Position numbers and translations under genes: made by a program. Source: Sulfurovum sp. (GTDB lineage: Bacteria > Campylobacterota > Campylobacteria > Campylobacterales > Sulfurovaceae). Taken from it: DNA of 21,526 nt. Each line of letters opens with the position of its first letter. Within the stretch, counting starts at the first letter, position 1. Below are positions 7,533 to 15,167 of the stretch, one piece after another. The stretch covers positions 1 through 21,526 of the forward strand of contig DQVY01000294.1 of NCBI GenBank assembly GCA_015661535.1, in the 5' to 3' direction. Under the pieces are notes generated by a model. That model was not told the origin of the DNA, made no database searches, and saw only the letters and a program-made list of their open reading frames with translations.

Positions 7533-8029
7533 ATGATTGAGATGGCTTCTTTTATATCTTTGGCAGACATTTTTCCAAACTTTTTATAGACCAATTTTCC
7601 CTTTTGATCGAAAATAAGAATATCTGAATTGTTATCTGCAAGTCCCCATTTTTTGACTAAAACTTTCTTCTTGTCTTTAACATACAAGGTATGAGGAAAC
7701 TTCTTTTGTTTCTCTTTTAACTTTGTCTCCAAAATGACATTTGGCAGCCATGTTGCAGCAAGGTTGATGATGGCGACAGAGTTTGCCTTTTTTCTGTCGA
7801 ACCCTTTGGCTTTTAGTGCGTCTGCAAAAGCATTGTTCAAGTCTCTTTCATCAGGATCTACATAAAACAGCGTATAAACCTTCCCTTTTAACATAGAAGA
7901 GTGCCATGCGTTACCATCCAATTTACCACCCTCTTCTCCTTCTATACTTACCTCAGAGGGAACTTCTCCTACTTCAATAGCCACAGCACTGACACAGACA
8001 ATTAAAAACCCTAAAAATACATTTTTCAT
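7517..8029 (-). CDS. YtfJ-family exported thioredoxin-fold protein
   Basis: The 170 residues start with a signal peptide (about 1-17, hydrophobic core then AVA), so the protein is probably periplasmic. The mature part matches the YtfJ family: GEVPSEVSIEGEEGG, then a GKVYTLFYVDPDERDLN strand-loop (about 48-65), AIINLAATWLPNVILE (about 86-101), and a VLVKKWGLADNNSDILIFD C-terminal half that ends KLVYKKFGKMS. The family is predicted to have a thioredoxin-like fold. The only cysteine is C12, inside the signal peptide, so the mature protein cannot do CxxC redox chemistry. The biochemical role of YtfJ proteins is unknown to me. AAGGAAGT precedes the ATG at 8029. The leader carries a strong hairpin and its probable promoter is back to back with that of ppa. 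Confidence 0.8.
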   Translation of the reverse strand: MKNVFLGFLIVCVSAVAIEVGEVPSEVSIEGEEGGKLDGNAWHSSMLKGKVYTLFYVDPDERDLNNAFADALKAKGFDRKKANSVAIINLAATWLPNVILETKLKEKQKKFPHTLYVKDKKKVLVKKWGLADNNSDILIFDQKGKLVYKKFGKMSAKDIKEAISIIDARL

Positions 8030-8045
8030 ACTTACTTCCTTCTTT

Positions 8046-8071
8046 AGGGCACCTCTAATAATAGGTGCCCT
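8046..8071 (-). promoter_or_regulatory. Perfect nine-base-pair hairpin in the leader of the YtfJ-family gene
   Basis: AGGGCACCT (8046-8054) and AGGTGCCCT (8063-8071) pair perfectly around an eight-base AT-rich loop. On the minus strand the hairpin ends 16 bases before the ATG at 8029, directly next to the AAGGAAGT ribosome site. On the plus strand it is followed by TTATTTATT and would look like a terminator, but no plus-strand gene precedes it. I favour a leader structure or transcript-stabilising stem. Confidence 0.5.
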
Positions 8072-8087
8072 TTATTTATTAGCTATT

Positions 8088-8096
8088 ATGATAGCA
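8088..8096 (-). promoter_or_regulatory. Extended -10 promoter of the YtfJ-family gene
   Basis: On the minus strand TGC-TATCAT (8096-8088) is an extended -10 box with five of six matches to TATAAT. Transcription would begin near 8081, about 50 bases before the start codon, so the hairpin at 8046-8071 would be in the leader. The box overlaps a small inverted repeat, GCTAT-TATG-ATAGC (8082-8095). Confidence 0.45.
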
Positions 8097-8124
8097 TTAT
8101 TTGATACACTCTTTATGATAATTA

Positions 8125-8133
8125 TGCTAAAAT
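8125..8133 (+). promoter_or_regulatory. Extended -10 promoter of ppa
   Basis: TGC-TAAAAT has five of six matches to TATAAT plus the extended TGn. It predicts a start near 8140 and a leader of about 25 bases with GGAG at 8153-8156. A TTGATA at 8101-8106 is 21 bases upstream of the hexamer, too far for a classical -35 box. It would fit better with TATGCT at 8123-8128 (16-base spacer). Confidence 0.55.
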
Positions 8134-8164
8134 CTTCAAAATTTAATCTATTGGAGATACCCTT

Positions 8165-8683
8165 ATGGATATTAGTAAAATCGGATATGGTGAAAACCCT
8201 GATGCTGTTAAAGCGATCATTGAAGTACCACTTAACTCAACTATAAAATATGAAATTGACAAAGACTCAGGTGCCGTTGAAGTAGACAGAGTACTTTACT
8301 CCTCTATGCACTACCCAGCAAACTACGGTTTTGTTGCAAACACACTTTCAGATGATGGTGACCCGGCAGATATTCTTGTACTTTGTGACTACCCGCTGCA
8401 GGCAGGTTCTTACATCAAATGTAGACTTGTTGGTGTACTGATGACTGAAGATGAATCAGGTGGAGATGAAAAACTTATCGCTGTACCTACAGTAAAAATT
8501 GATCCTACCTATGCAGGTATTAACGATTTGGCTGATGTACCGGAGCATACGCTTAACCGTATCAAAAACTTCTTTGAAACATACAAAATGCTTGAGCCGA
8601 ATAAATGGGTAAAAGTAGCAGGGTTTAAAGACAAAGCAGCAGCTACTGCCATTTTAGACAAAGCGATCAAAAACTACAAATAA
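8165..8683 (+). CDS. ppa: Inorganic pyrophosphatase, family I
   Basis: Ppa hydrolyses pyrophosphate to two phosphates in the cytoplasm and so pulls forward nucleic acid synthesis, tRNA charging and other activation reactions. The 172 residues are normal for bacterial family I enzymes, which are usually hexamers. The metal-binding signature is DGDPADILVLCD at 64-75, giving D64, D66 and D69. E20 and the lysine and tyrosine of VPLNSTIKYE (21-30), Y50-Y54 (HYPANYGF) and VPTVKIDPTYAGI complete the active site. GGAG lies nine bases before the ATG. It is a single-gene unit with its own extended -10 promoter and a hairpin straight after its stop codon. Confidence 0.97.
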   Translation: MDISKIGYGENPDAVKAIIEVPLNSTIKYEIDKDSGAVEVDRVLYSSMHYPANYGFVANTLSDDGDPADILVLCDYPLQAGSYIKCRLVGVLMTEDESGGDEKLIAVPTVKIDPTYAGINDLADVPEHTLNRIKNFFETYKMLEPNKWVKVAGFKDKAAATAILDKAIKNYK

Positions 8684-8689
8684 CCTGTA

Positions 8690-8713
8690 GGGTGCTGTGC
8701 CTTCGCAGTACCC
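8690..8713. terminator. Hairpin between convergent ppa and amidase operon
   Basis: GGGTGCTGTG (8690-8699), loop CCTT, and CGCAGTACCC (8704-8713) form a ten-base-pair stem with two G-U pairs on the plus strand. It begins seven bases after the ppa stop codon and is 20 bases beyond the end of the facing amidase gene. No clear T tract follows on either strand, so it may act as a shared transcript end or 3' stabiliser. Confidence 0.55.
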
Positions 8714-8732
8714 AATTACACCCTTCTAATAA

Positions 8733-9509
8733 CTACTCCATCTCTCTCTTTTTATTATCTAAATATCTATTGACACCAGACACAATACCCTCAGCTATCT
8801 CTTCTTGATATCTTGATGTAAACAGTCGCTCACGCTCTTTACTGTTTGTAAGATACCCTACCTCGATCAAGATAGAAGGTCTACTGGCCCCGACAAGGAT
8901 GTAGAAAGGTCCCGGTTTAACCCCACCATTTTTTACATCCTTATATCTTCCGTTTAAATTTTTTATCATATTTTGCTGTACATCTATAGCCAATTTATGG
9001 GACTCTATGATCTTAGGACCATTTAAGACCGCATCGATGATAACATCTTGACTCAACTGATCTGTACCCTGCAACACAGAAGCATTTTCTCTTGCTGCAA
9101 TACGTTGGGACCGTTCATCTCGTGTCTTTTGTAAAAAGTAAGTCTCTACCCCTTCAACTTCTTCAAAACGACTTTTATTTCCAATGGCATTTGCATGAAT
9201 AGAGATAAAGACTTTTGCATCTTTATGGTCCGCTATTCTCGTACGTTCTCCCAATTTCAAGAAACTGTCCCCGCCACGGGTCACGTATACTTTATAGCCT
9301 TCACTCTTAAACTCTTTATAAAGCTTTTTTGTGATTTGAAGCACAAGATCTTTCTCTTTTTTCCCACCACAAGATGCACCAGAGTCATGTCCTCCATGTC
9401 CAGCATCGATCACTATTACATATTCTGACCTGTTTCCTCCAGGCCCAATACAACCTGCCAACAACACCAACGTACTTAACCCTGCTATGATACTTTTCAT
9501 TCTTCTCAT
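8733..9509 (-). CDS. N-acetylmuramoyl-L-alanine amidase, lipoprotein form
   Basis: This is a 258-residue zinc amidase of the Amidase_3 family, which cuts the bond between MurNAc and the peptide stem of peptidoglycan. It begins MRRMKS followed by a hydrophobic stretch and the lipobox LLAGC, so C20 is probably lipidated and the enzyme membrane-anchored. The catalytic domain starts almost at once: VIVIDAGHGGHDSGA with H38, KEKDLVLQI with E52, FISIHAN with H105, and ILIEVGY with the catalytic E216. A helix-containing insert (about 150-180) separates H105 from E216, as in AmiA/B/C enzymes held inactive until activated. The ATG at 9509 has GAGGA seven bases upstream. An earlier ATG at 9551 would lie inside the upstream gene and spoil the lipoprotein signal. 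It is the last gene of the pyrH operon and a tandem paralogue of the gene before it. Confidence 0.9.
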   Translation of the reverse strand: MRRMKSIIAGLSTLVLLAGCIGPGGNRSEYVIVIDAGHGGHDSGASCGGKKEKDLVLQITKKLYKEFKSEGYKVYVTRGGDSFLKLGERTRIADHKDAKVFISIHANAIGNKSRFEEVEGVETYFLQKTRDERSQRIAARENASVLQGTDQLSQDVIIDAVLNGPKIIESHKLAIDVQQNMIKNLNGRYKDVKNGGVKPGPFYILVGASRPSILIEVGYLTNSKERERLFTSRYQEEIAEGIVSGVNRYLDNKKREME

Positions 9510-9519
9510 ACTATATCCT

Positions 9520-10683
9520 CTAAAAATCAATTTCTTTTTTTCTATTGTCAAGATAGTTATCTATACCTTCTGCAATACCTTTGGCTAAAAGATCCTGATA
9601 CCGTGGGGTAAAAAGTCTTTTACGTTCTTTTGGGTGTGAGATATAGCCTACTTCTATCAAGATTGATGGTCTACTTGCACCTACCAATACCCAAAAAGGT
9701 GCATGTCTGACACCCCCGTCTTTAACCCCTCTGTAACGGCTTCTCAAGTTTGTGATTATACGTCTTTGTACATCGATCGCAAGCTTATTGGACTCTACGA
9801 TCTTAGGTCCTGAGAGTACAGAATCTATGATGACATTTCGGCTCAACTTATTGGTGCCTTTTAACACCGATTTATTTTCTCTTGCTGCAATACGCTGTGA
9901 TTTGGCATCTCTCGTTTTTTGCAGAAAAAATGTTTCGACACCTTGTATTTTATTTCTTTTTCTCTTCGGTACGGAATTAGCATGAATAGATATAAACAAT
10001 ACAGCTTTCTTTTTATCTGCGATCTTTGTACGCTGGGGCAATTTTAGAAAATGGTCTTTTCTTCGTGTCATATAGACAGGATATCCTCTCTTCTTCAAAT
10101 GTTTTTCAACTCTTTTTGCTATTTGAAGCACAAGGTCTTTCTCTTTCTTACCTCCGCCGATCGCACCGGAATCATGCCCCCCGTGTCCGGAGTCAATAAC
10201 AATGAGTTCATACTTATGTGAGTACTTGGATGCACTGGTTCGAGAAGCTGTTTTTTTAGGTTTTTCAGTTTTTTTAACCGTTCGTTGTTTCCTGTGTTCA
10301 CTAGGTAATGCTTTCGCATTCCTGGGTAAAGAAATATGATACTCATTACGTGAAAAAAAAGGCTGATATGCCGTAGGTTTATACTGCTTTGCTCCAGAGA
10401 TCACAACACGTACTGTGTTTTTTTTGTTTTGTGCTATGCGTACATTCGGACCTAATCCCAAAGGTACACGTTTGTGCCCTAAACGTGTGTTTTTTAGATC
10501 ATAGATCTCTCTATGTGGATTGTTCAGTGTAAAATGATTTACATTCTTTTTGTTAAAAGAGGAAGAGAAAAAAAGGTTTAATTCACCTTTTTTTATAATG
10601 GCTTTTTGTAGATTTACAACATGAGGAAACAGTAAGGTATTGAACAATACTGCTATAAGAAAAACCCTACCCCATAGTGTCAT
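9520..10683 (-). CDS. amiA: N-acetylmuramoyl-L-alanine amidase with AMIN domain
   Basis: This 387-residue periplasmic zinc amidase starts with a signal-like hydrophobic segment (about 5-24). An AMIN-type wall- or septum-targeting domain follows (about 30-122), with NPHREIYDLKNTRLG and VRIAQNKKNTVRVVIS as its recognisable strands. A very basic linker comes next (about 123-157, many K and R), then the Amidase_3 domain: H167 in IVIDSGHGGHDSGA, E181 in KEKDLVLQI, H234 in ISIHAN and catalytic E344 in ILIEVGY. The segment VIIDSVLSGPKIVESNKLA (about 284-302) is the likely inhibitory-helix insert. I chose the ATG at 10683, four bases after the upstream stop, because it puts the signal core near the N-terminus. 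An ATG at 10704 would overlap that gene and add seven residues; neither has a good ribosome site. H. pylori has a single AmiA in the same gene context. Confidence 0.9.
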   Translation of the reverse strand: MTLWGRVFLIAVLFNTLLFPHVVNLQKAIIKKGELNLFFSSSFNKKNVNHFTLNNPHREIYDLKNTRLGHKRVPLGLGPNVRIAQNKKNTVRVVISGAKQYKPTAYQPFFSRNEYHISLPRNAKALPSEHRKQRTVKKTEKPKKTASRTSASKYSHKYELIVIDSGHGGHDSGAIGGGKKEKDLVLQIAKRVEKHLKKRGYPVYMTRRKDHFLKLPQRTKIADKKKAVLFISIHANSVPKRKRNKIQGVETFFLQKTRDAKSQRIAARENKSVLKGTNKLSRNVIIDSVLSGPKIVESNKLAIDVQRRIITNLRSRYRGVKDGGVRHAPFWVLVGASRPSILIEVGYISHPKERKRLFTPRYQDLLAKGIAEGIDNYLDNRKKEIDF

Positions 10684-10687
10684 ATAA

Positions 10688-11791
10688 TTAGCTGTCTTCA
10701 CCATTCATCAATTTATTCATAAGTTCTTTCACCGTTATGATCTCTTGCAGTCTATAGCCATTTGCACCCGTAAAGAAAAGCCCGGACTCAGCAATACCAT
10801 CATAAGCATCAGAAAGTCTGTCTGCGATACAATAGCCCACTATCTTCGCCTCTTCCCCACGATTACACGGGGCAACACAGTTAGATATACAGGCAACTTT
10901 AGGTGCTGTACCTTTTTCAATGTCTTCATGCAACTGTGTCTTTACCCCACGTGCAGGATAGCCTACAGGAGATTTAAAGAGTTTAATGTCATCTGCTTCT
11001 GCAGCGATGATGATGTCTTTCATTACTTGAGAAGCATCACACTCTACAGTCCCTATGAAACGCGTACCCATCTGCACACCATCAGCACCAAGTTCCATCA
11101 TTTTTACAATGTCATCATGGTCCCATACACCGCCGGCTGCGATAATAGGCATAGAACCCCAATTTTTTGCCTCTTCAACTACAGGAGGCAAAATATTTTC
11201 AAGTTGATTCTCTTCCATAAAACACTCATCATATTTAAACCCCTGATGTCCACCGGACAAAGGACCTTCAACAATGACAGCATCAGGTAAACGGTTATGT
11301 GTTTTTTTCCAACGTTTACATAAAATACGCAGTGCTTTTGCTGTAGAGACTATAGGGATCAGTGCCACATCAGGATAATTCTTTGCTGCCTCAGGCATGG
11401 TCAAAGGAAGCCCTGCTCCTGTAATGATCATATTGGCACCTGCTTTACAAGCATCTTCAACCACACGATTATATTCACTTTGTGCATACAGTACATTCGC
11501 AGCCAATGGTGCGTCACCACAGATCAATCTGGCATTGTCAAATATCTTTTTCAATGCAGGATAAGAATAAAAGTTGATAGCATCCAAAGGTCTTTCTTCT
11601 TTACCTACCGTTTTCTCTACATAGGCTCTCTTTTTATATACGCCTGTCCCCACAGCAGAGATGACACCAAGTCCACCCTCTTTTGAAACATTTCCAGCCA
11701 ATTGATCCCACGATATACCTACTCCCATTCCACCTTGTACAATAGGTTTTTCAATCGTATATTTTCCAATTTTCAAAGATTTAAATTCCAT
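10688..11791 (-). CDS. Nitronate monooxygenase family FMN oxidoreductase
   Basis: The 367 residues form a TIM-barrel flavoprotein of the nitronate monooxygenase / 2-nitropropane dioxygenase family, which also includes the enoyl-ACP reductase FabK. Diagnostic pieces are the N-terminal VQGGMGVGISWDQLAG (18-33), VEGPLSGGHQGF with the family histidine (near 180), and the FMN phosphate-binding IIAAGGVWDHDDIVKMMELG followed by ADGVQMGTRFIGTVE (near 217-250). A cysteine-rich piece, VACISNCVAPCNRGEEA, lies near residues 300-315 with a further C shortly after. Its real substrate is not known; nitronate detoxification and a FabK-like or other flavin reduction role are both open. It overlaps the tyrS stop by one base (TAATG) and is followed by the amidases, an order I also remember from H. 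pylori, where it has no known tie to either neighbour. Confidence 0.85.
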   Translation of the reverse strand: MEFKSLKIGKYTIEKPIVQGGMGVGISWDQLAGNVSKEGGLGVISAVGTGVYKKRAYVEKTVGKEERPLDAINFYSYPALKKIFDNARLICGDAPLAANVLYAQSEYNRVVEDACKAGANMIITGAGLPLTMPEAAKNYPDVALIPIVSTAKALRILCKRWKKTHNRLPDAVIVEGPLSGGHQGFKYDECFMEENQLENILPPVVEEAKNWGSMPIIAAGGVWDHDDIVKMMELGADGVQMGTRFIGTVECDASQVMKDIIIAAEADDIKLFKSPVGYPARGVKTQLHEDIEKGTAPKVACISNCVAPCNRGEEAKIVGYCIADRLSDAYDGIAESGLFFTGANGYRLQEIITVKELMNKLMNGEDS

Positions 11792-12990
11792 TATTTTACC
11801 TTTACTTTTGCAAATCTTTTTTTACCTACCTGCAAAATATATTCACCAATTTCCAAATTGAGTTTTTCATCAGATATTTTTTCTTGGCTTATACTCACTG
11901 CATTTTGCTTAATGTCACGTCTTGCTTGCGAGGTAGATGGCTCAAGTCCGGCATCAACCAATGCTTGGCAGATCCAAATTCCCTCTTGCATTTCAAACTC
12001 AGGCATCTCTGTAGGTAGTTTTTTTGCCTTAAATACCGAGTTAAACTCTTCTTTAGCTAGTGTAGCCAACTCTTCATTATAAAACCGAGCAGTTATCTCA
12101 AGAGCAAGGTTTTCTTTGGCTGTTTTAGGGTGAACTACACGCGTTTCTACATCTTTTTTGAGTTGTGCTATATCTGCCAAAGACATTTCACTCAAAAGTT
12201 CATAATAACGCCACATTAAGTCATCGGAAATAGAAAGTACTTTTCCAAAAATATCTTTAGGTTCTTCGGTCACACCAATATAGTTTCCTAAAGATTTGGA
12301 CATTTTATTGACCCCGTCAAGTCCTTCTAGGATTGGCATCATAAGGACCGCCTGCTGTTTTTTCACCTCGTAGGCTTTTTGCAGTTGTCTTCCCATCAAT
12401 AAATTAAACTTTTGGTCTGTTCCCCCTATCTCAATATCTGACTTGAGATGTACAGAATCATAGCCTTGAAGCAAAGGATACATAAATTCACTCACCGCAA
12501 TAGGTGTATTGGAAGCATAACGTTTAGAAAAGTCATCACGCTCAAGCATTCTGGCTACAGTAAGATTTGATGCAAGTTGCAACATCCCCACTGCACCTAA
12601 CGTTTCCAACCAGTCATTGTTATAGACAATATCTGTTTTTGACTCATCTAAAATTTTAAATGCCTGTTGCGTATAAGATTGGATATTCTTCACAATATCC
12701 TCTTTAGTCAATACTTTTCTTGTAGCACTTTTCCCGGTGGGGTCACCGATCATCGCCGTAAAATCACCAATAAGAAATTGTACACGTCCTCCAAATTTTT
12801 GAAAGGTCGCAAGTTTTTGTAAAAGTACTGTATGTCCAAGATGCAAGTCCGGTGCTGTAGGGTCAAAACCAGCTTTAACCGTATAGGTGGTCCCGTCTTC
12901 ATAATATTTTGTGACAAGCTTTTCTATACGCTCAATATCTATGATTTCTGCTGTACCTCTGGCTATCTCTTTTAATGCTTCTTGTATCAT
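11791..12990 (-). CDS. tyrS: Tyrosyl-tRNA synthetase
   Basis: TyrS charges tRNA-Tyr with tyrosine from ATP. The 399-residue protein is a class I synthetase with the HIGH motif as HLGH at 50-53 (in PDLHLGHTVLLQKL) and KMSKS near 227-231 (VNKMSKSLGN). In between are the tyrosine-site blocks EFMYPLLQGYDSVHL and IGGTDQKFNLLMGRQ. The C-terminus (about 335-399) is an S4-like RNA-binding domain (STSQARRDIKQNAVSIS). Length and motifs fit the shorter TyrRS-2 (TyrZ-like) type common in Campylobacterota. GAGGAAG precedes the ATG at 12990, 18 bases after the spoT stop. The stop codon shares one base with the next gene. Confidence 0.96.
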   Translation of the reverse strand: MIQEALKEIARGTAEIIDIERIEKLVTKYYEDGTTYTVKAGFDPTAPDLHLGHTVLLQKLATFQKFGGRVQFLIGDFTAMIGDPTGKSATRKVLTKEDIVKNIQSYTQQAFKILDESKTDIVYNNDWLETLGAVGMLQLASNLTVARMLERDDFSKRYASNTPIAVSEFMYPLLQGYDSVHLKSDIEIGGTDQKFNLLMGRQLQKAYEVKKQQAVLMMPILEGLDGVNKMSKSLGNYIGVTEEPKDIFGKVLSISDDLMWRYYELLSEMSLADIAQLKKDVETRVVHPKTAKENLALEITARFYNEELATLAKEEFNSVFKAKKLPTEMPEFEMQEGIWICQALVDAGLEPSTSQARRDIKQNAVSISQEKISDEKLNLEIGEYILQVGKKRFAKVKVK

Positions 12991-13008
12991 ATCTTACGCT
13001 TCCTCTGT

Positions 13009-15162
13009 TTATTTGTTATATGCGTCATCTAAACTAATGATTTCTATGAGCTTAAATGTTTGTAAAATGCGTTCTTCCAGTTTCTGTTTTTTAGATTCTG
13101 TACTCTCTACTTCAATTTGACAAAATTCTGCCTGTTCCGAATTTCTGATCCCCAGTTCTATGCTCAAAATATTAAGGTTGAGTTCTGAAAGTTTTGCCAA
13201 TAGATCTGCCAAAATACCTTTTTTGTTTTGCAGACTTATGGTGAGTCTGTATCTGGACAATTTAGAACCACTCCAACTGACATACAGCATCTCTTCATGC
13301 TCTAAAATCTTAGCATAGGCATGCTTACATAATTTATGGTGTATAATAGCCTTACTACCCTTATAAAAGGCAACAATTTGGTCACCCACTTTAGGATGAC
13401 AGCAGTAGTCAAACTCTACACCGTCTAAAGTTTTGTTGGTAAAAAAATGTAAGTGATCAAGCTCTTTACTTTTAGGCTGTTTATACCCTTTTTTCAAAAG
13501 TTCCCAGAATCGTACCTCTTTCGCACCCATGTACTCAGCCACCTGATGGATGACTTCTTTAAAATAATCCAGTTTTAGAGGCAGTTTATAGAGTGTGTCC
13601 TGTAAATCAAGTTTTTCGATAAGTGTTTGCACATCCTCACTTTTTTGATTAAACAAGGTCGCCAAAATATTATAGGCACTTAAAGTATCGGTCTCTTTGA
13701 TCCGTGCCCGACAGGCACTTCGTATGCCATCTTTTGCCTTGGATGTTTTCACTGTATCCAGCCAGGAACAGTGCAGATGTGGCTTGTCATCTTTAACGAT
13801 TTTGACAATATCACCATTTTTCAATACGGTCAAGAGCGAAACATTATGTTTGTTCACCAAAGCATCTATGGCATTGCTTCCCACTTCTGAGTGAATGGCA
13901 TAAGCAAAATCTAACGCTGTTGAGCCTTTTGGCAGTGTGTAGTAGTCTCCTTTGGGAGAAAATACGGTAATGTCTTCTGAAAAAAGATCGGACTTTGCAA
14001 GCTCATAAAACTCTTCTATGGAATCATTTTGGTAATGCAGAGACTCAAGCCAATTCAAATTGACACTGTTACTTCCACCTTTATATTTCCAGTGGGCCGC
14101 AACACCATACTCAGCAAGTTGATGCATCTCCTGGGTACGTATTTGCGCTTCTAAAATGCCATCTTCACTAAAGAGTGTGGTATGTATGGTCTTGTACCCA
14201 TTCTCTTTAGGTACAGCAATGTAGTCTTTAAACCTTGAGATCAAAGGAGTAAAACCCAAATGCATTAAACCCAATACTTTATAACACTCTATAGGTTCAT
14301 GCACAATAATACGAATAGCCAAAAGGTCAAGTACTTCTTCTATGCCTACACCCTTACGATGCATTTTCATATAGATCGAATAGTAGTGTTTCACCCTGCC
14401 CAAGATCTCAAATTCATCTTCATCAAAACCATTTTGCACCATGGCACGTTTTACTTTTTGTATAAAGGTATTGAGCTTGAATTGCAGGTTTTGCACATTG
14501 CTTTGTATATACTCATCTATTTGGGCATAATCATCAGGATAGATATATTTAAAACTCAAGTCTTCCAAATGATTTTTCAGACGTGATATACCCAACCTGT
14601 GTGCAATAGGTGCATACACCACTAAGGTTTCTTCAGCGATACGTTTTTGTTTTTCTCTATGCAGTGCTTCAAGGGTAAGCATATTATGCAGTCTGTCACA
14701 AAGTTTTATGACCAAAACACGCACATCTTTAATCGATGCCACCAACATTTTTCGAAAACTTAAAGCTGAATTGATCAGTCTTTCATCAGAACCCGAAGCT
14801 ACAAGTTCCCCATCACGGATCTCCACAATTTTAGTCAGACCTTCGACCATATGGGCAACATCATCACCAAAAAGTACAGCTAACTCTTCTATGGTAAAAC
14901 TGGTATCTTCTACCACATCATGTAAAAGTGCTGCCTGTACCATGGTCTCATCATTAGAGATCTTAGCAGTAATAGCCGCAACAAGTATAGGGTGTACAAT
15001 GTAGGGTTCACCACTCTTGCGTGTCTGTCCCTCATGGGCATCTAAAGAAAGTGCTAAAGCTTCAAGGGTTTCAGGTGCAGGAGAGGGGATTTCATTCCAA
15101 AGAAGCGCTTTGGCTTCTTCTACAGTTTGTATATGTTTAGCTTTATTGAGAAAAGCCTCCAA
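13009..15162 (-). CDS. spoT: Bifunctional (p)ppGpp synthetase/hydrolase, RelA/SpoT type
   Basis: This cytoplasmic Rsh enzyme makes and breaks the alarmone (p)ppGpp. The 717 residues hold an HD hydrolase domain with H43, H57, H81-D82, the E85-D86 pair (LLHDVVEDT) and D156 (CDRLHNM), all intact. A synthetase domain follows (about 240-360) with RVKHYYSIYMKM, FKDYIAVPKENGYKTIHTT and AQIRTQEMHQLAEYG. Then come a TGS domain (about 394-455, DITVFSPKGDYYTLPKGS) and a C-terminal ACT domain (about 637-715). Both catalytic sites look functional. The frame begins at a TTG codon (15162), since the next in-frame ATG is far inside the HD domain. The TTG is five bases after the rpoZ stop with AAGG at the end of rpoZ as ribosome site, so translation is likely coupled and modest. 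Confidence 0.95.
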   Translation of the reverse strand: MEAFLNKAKHIQTVEEAKALLWNEIPSPAPETLEALALSLDAHEGQTRKSGEPYIVHPILVAAITAKISNDETMVQAALLHDVVEDTSFTIEELAVLFGDDVAHMVEGLTKIVEIRDGELVASGSDERLINSALSFRKMLVASIKDVRVLVIKLCDRLHNMLTLEALHREKQKRIAEETLVVYAPIAHRLGISRLKNHLEDLSFKYIYPDDYAQIDEYIQSNVQNLQFKLNTFIQKVKRAMVQNGFDEDEFEILGRVKHYYSIYMKMHRKGVGIEEVLDLLAIRIIVHEPIECYKVLGLMHLGFTPLISRFKDYIAVPKENGYKTIHTTLFSEDGILEAQIRTQEMHQLAEYGVAAHWKYKGGSNSVNLNWLESLHYQNDSIEEFYELAKSDLFSEDITVFSPKGDYYTLPKGSTALDFAYAIHSEVGSNAIDALVNKHNVSLLTVLKNGDIVKIVKDDKPHLHCSWLDTVKTSKAKDGIRSACRARIKETDTLSAYNILATLFNQKSEDVQTLIEKLDLQDTLYKLPLKLDYFKEVIHQVAEYMGAKEVRFWELLKKGYKQPKSKELDHLHFFTNKTLDGVEFDYCCHPKVGDQIVAFYKGSKAIIHHKLCKHAYAKILEHEEMLYVSWSGSKLSRYRLTISLQNKKGILADLLAKLSELNLNILSIELGIRNSEQAEFCQIEVESTESKKQKLEERILQTFKLIEIISLDDAYNK

Positions 15163-15167
15163 AAGAT

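Noticed and set aside
8046..8071. Plus-strand intrinsic terminator
   Set aside because: The hairpin followed by TTATTTATT has the right shape, but no plus-strand gene ends upstream; the nearest is 570 bases away behind a full minus-strand gene. A leader element of the minus-strand gene is the simpler reading.
9509..9551. Longer N-terminus for the lipoprotein amidase (start at 9551)
   Set aside because: It would overlap the preceding amidase gene by 32 bases, add charged residues before the signal peptide, and it ignores the GAGGA site seven bases before the ATG at 9509.
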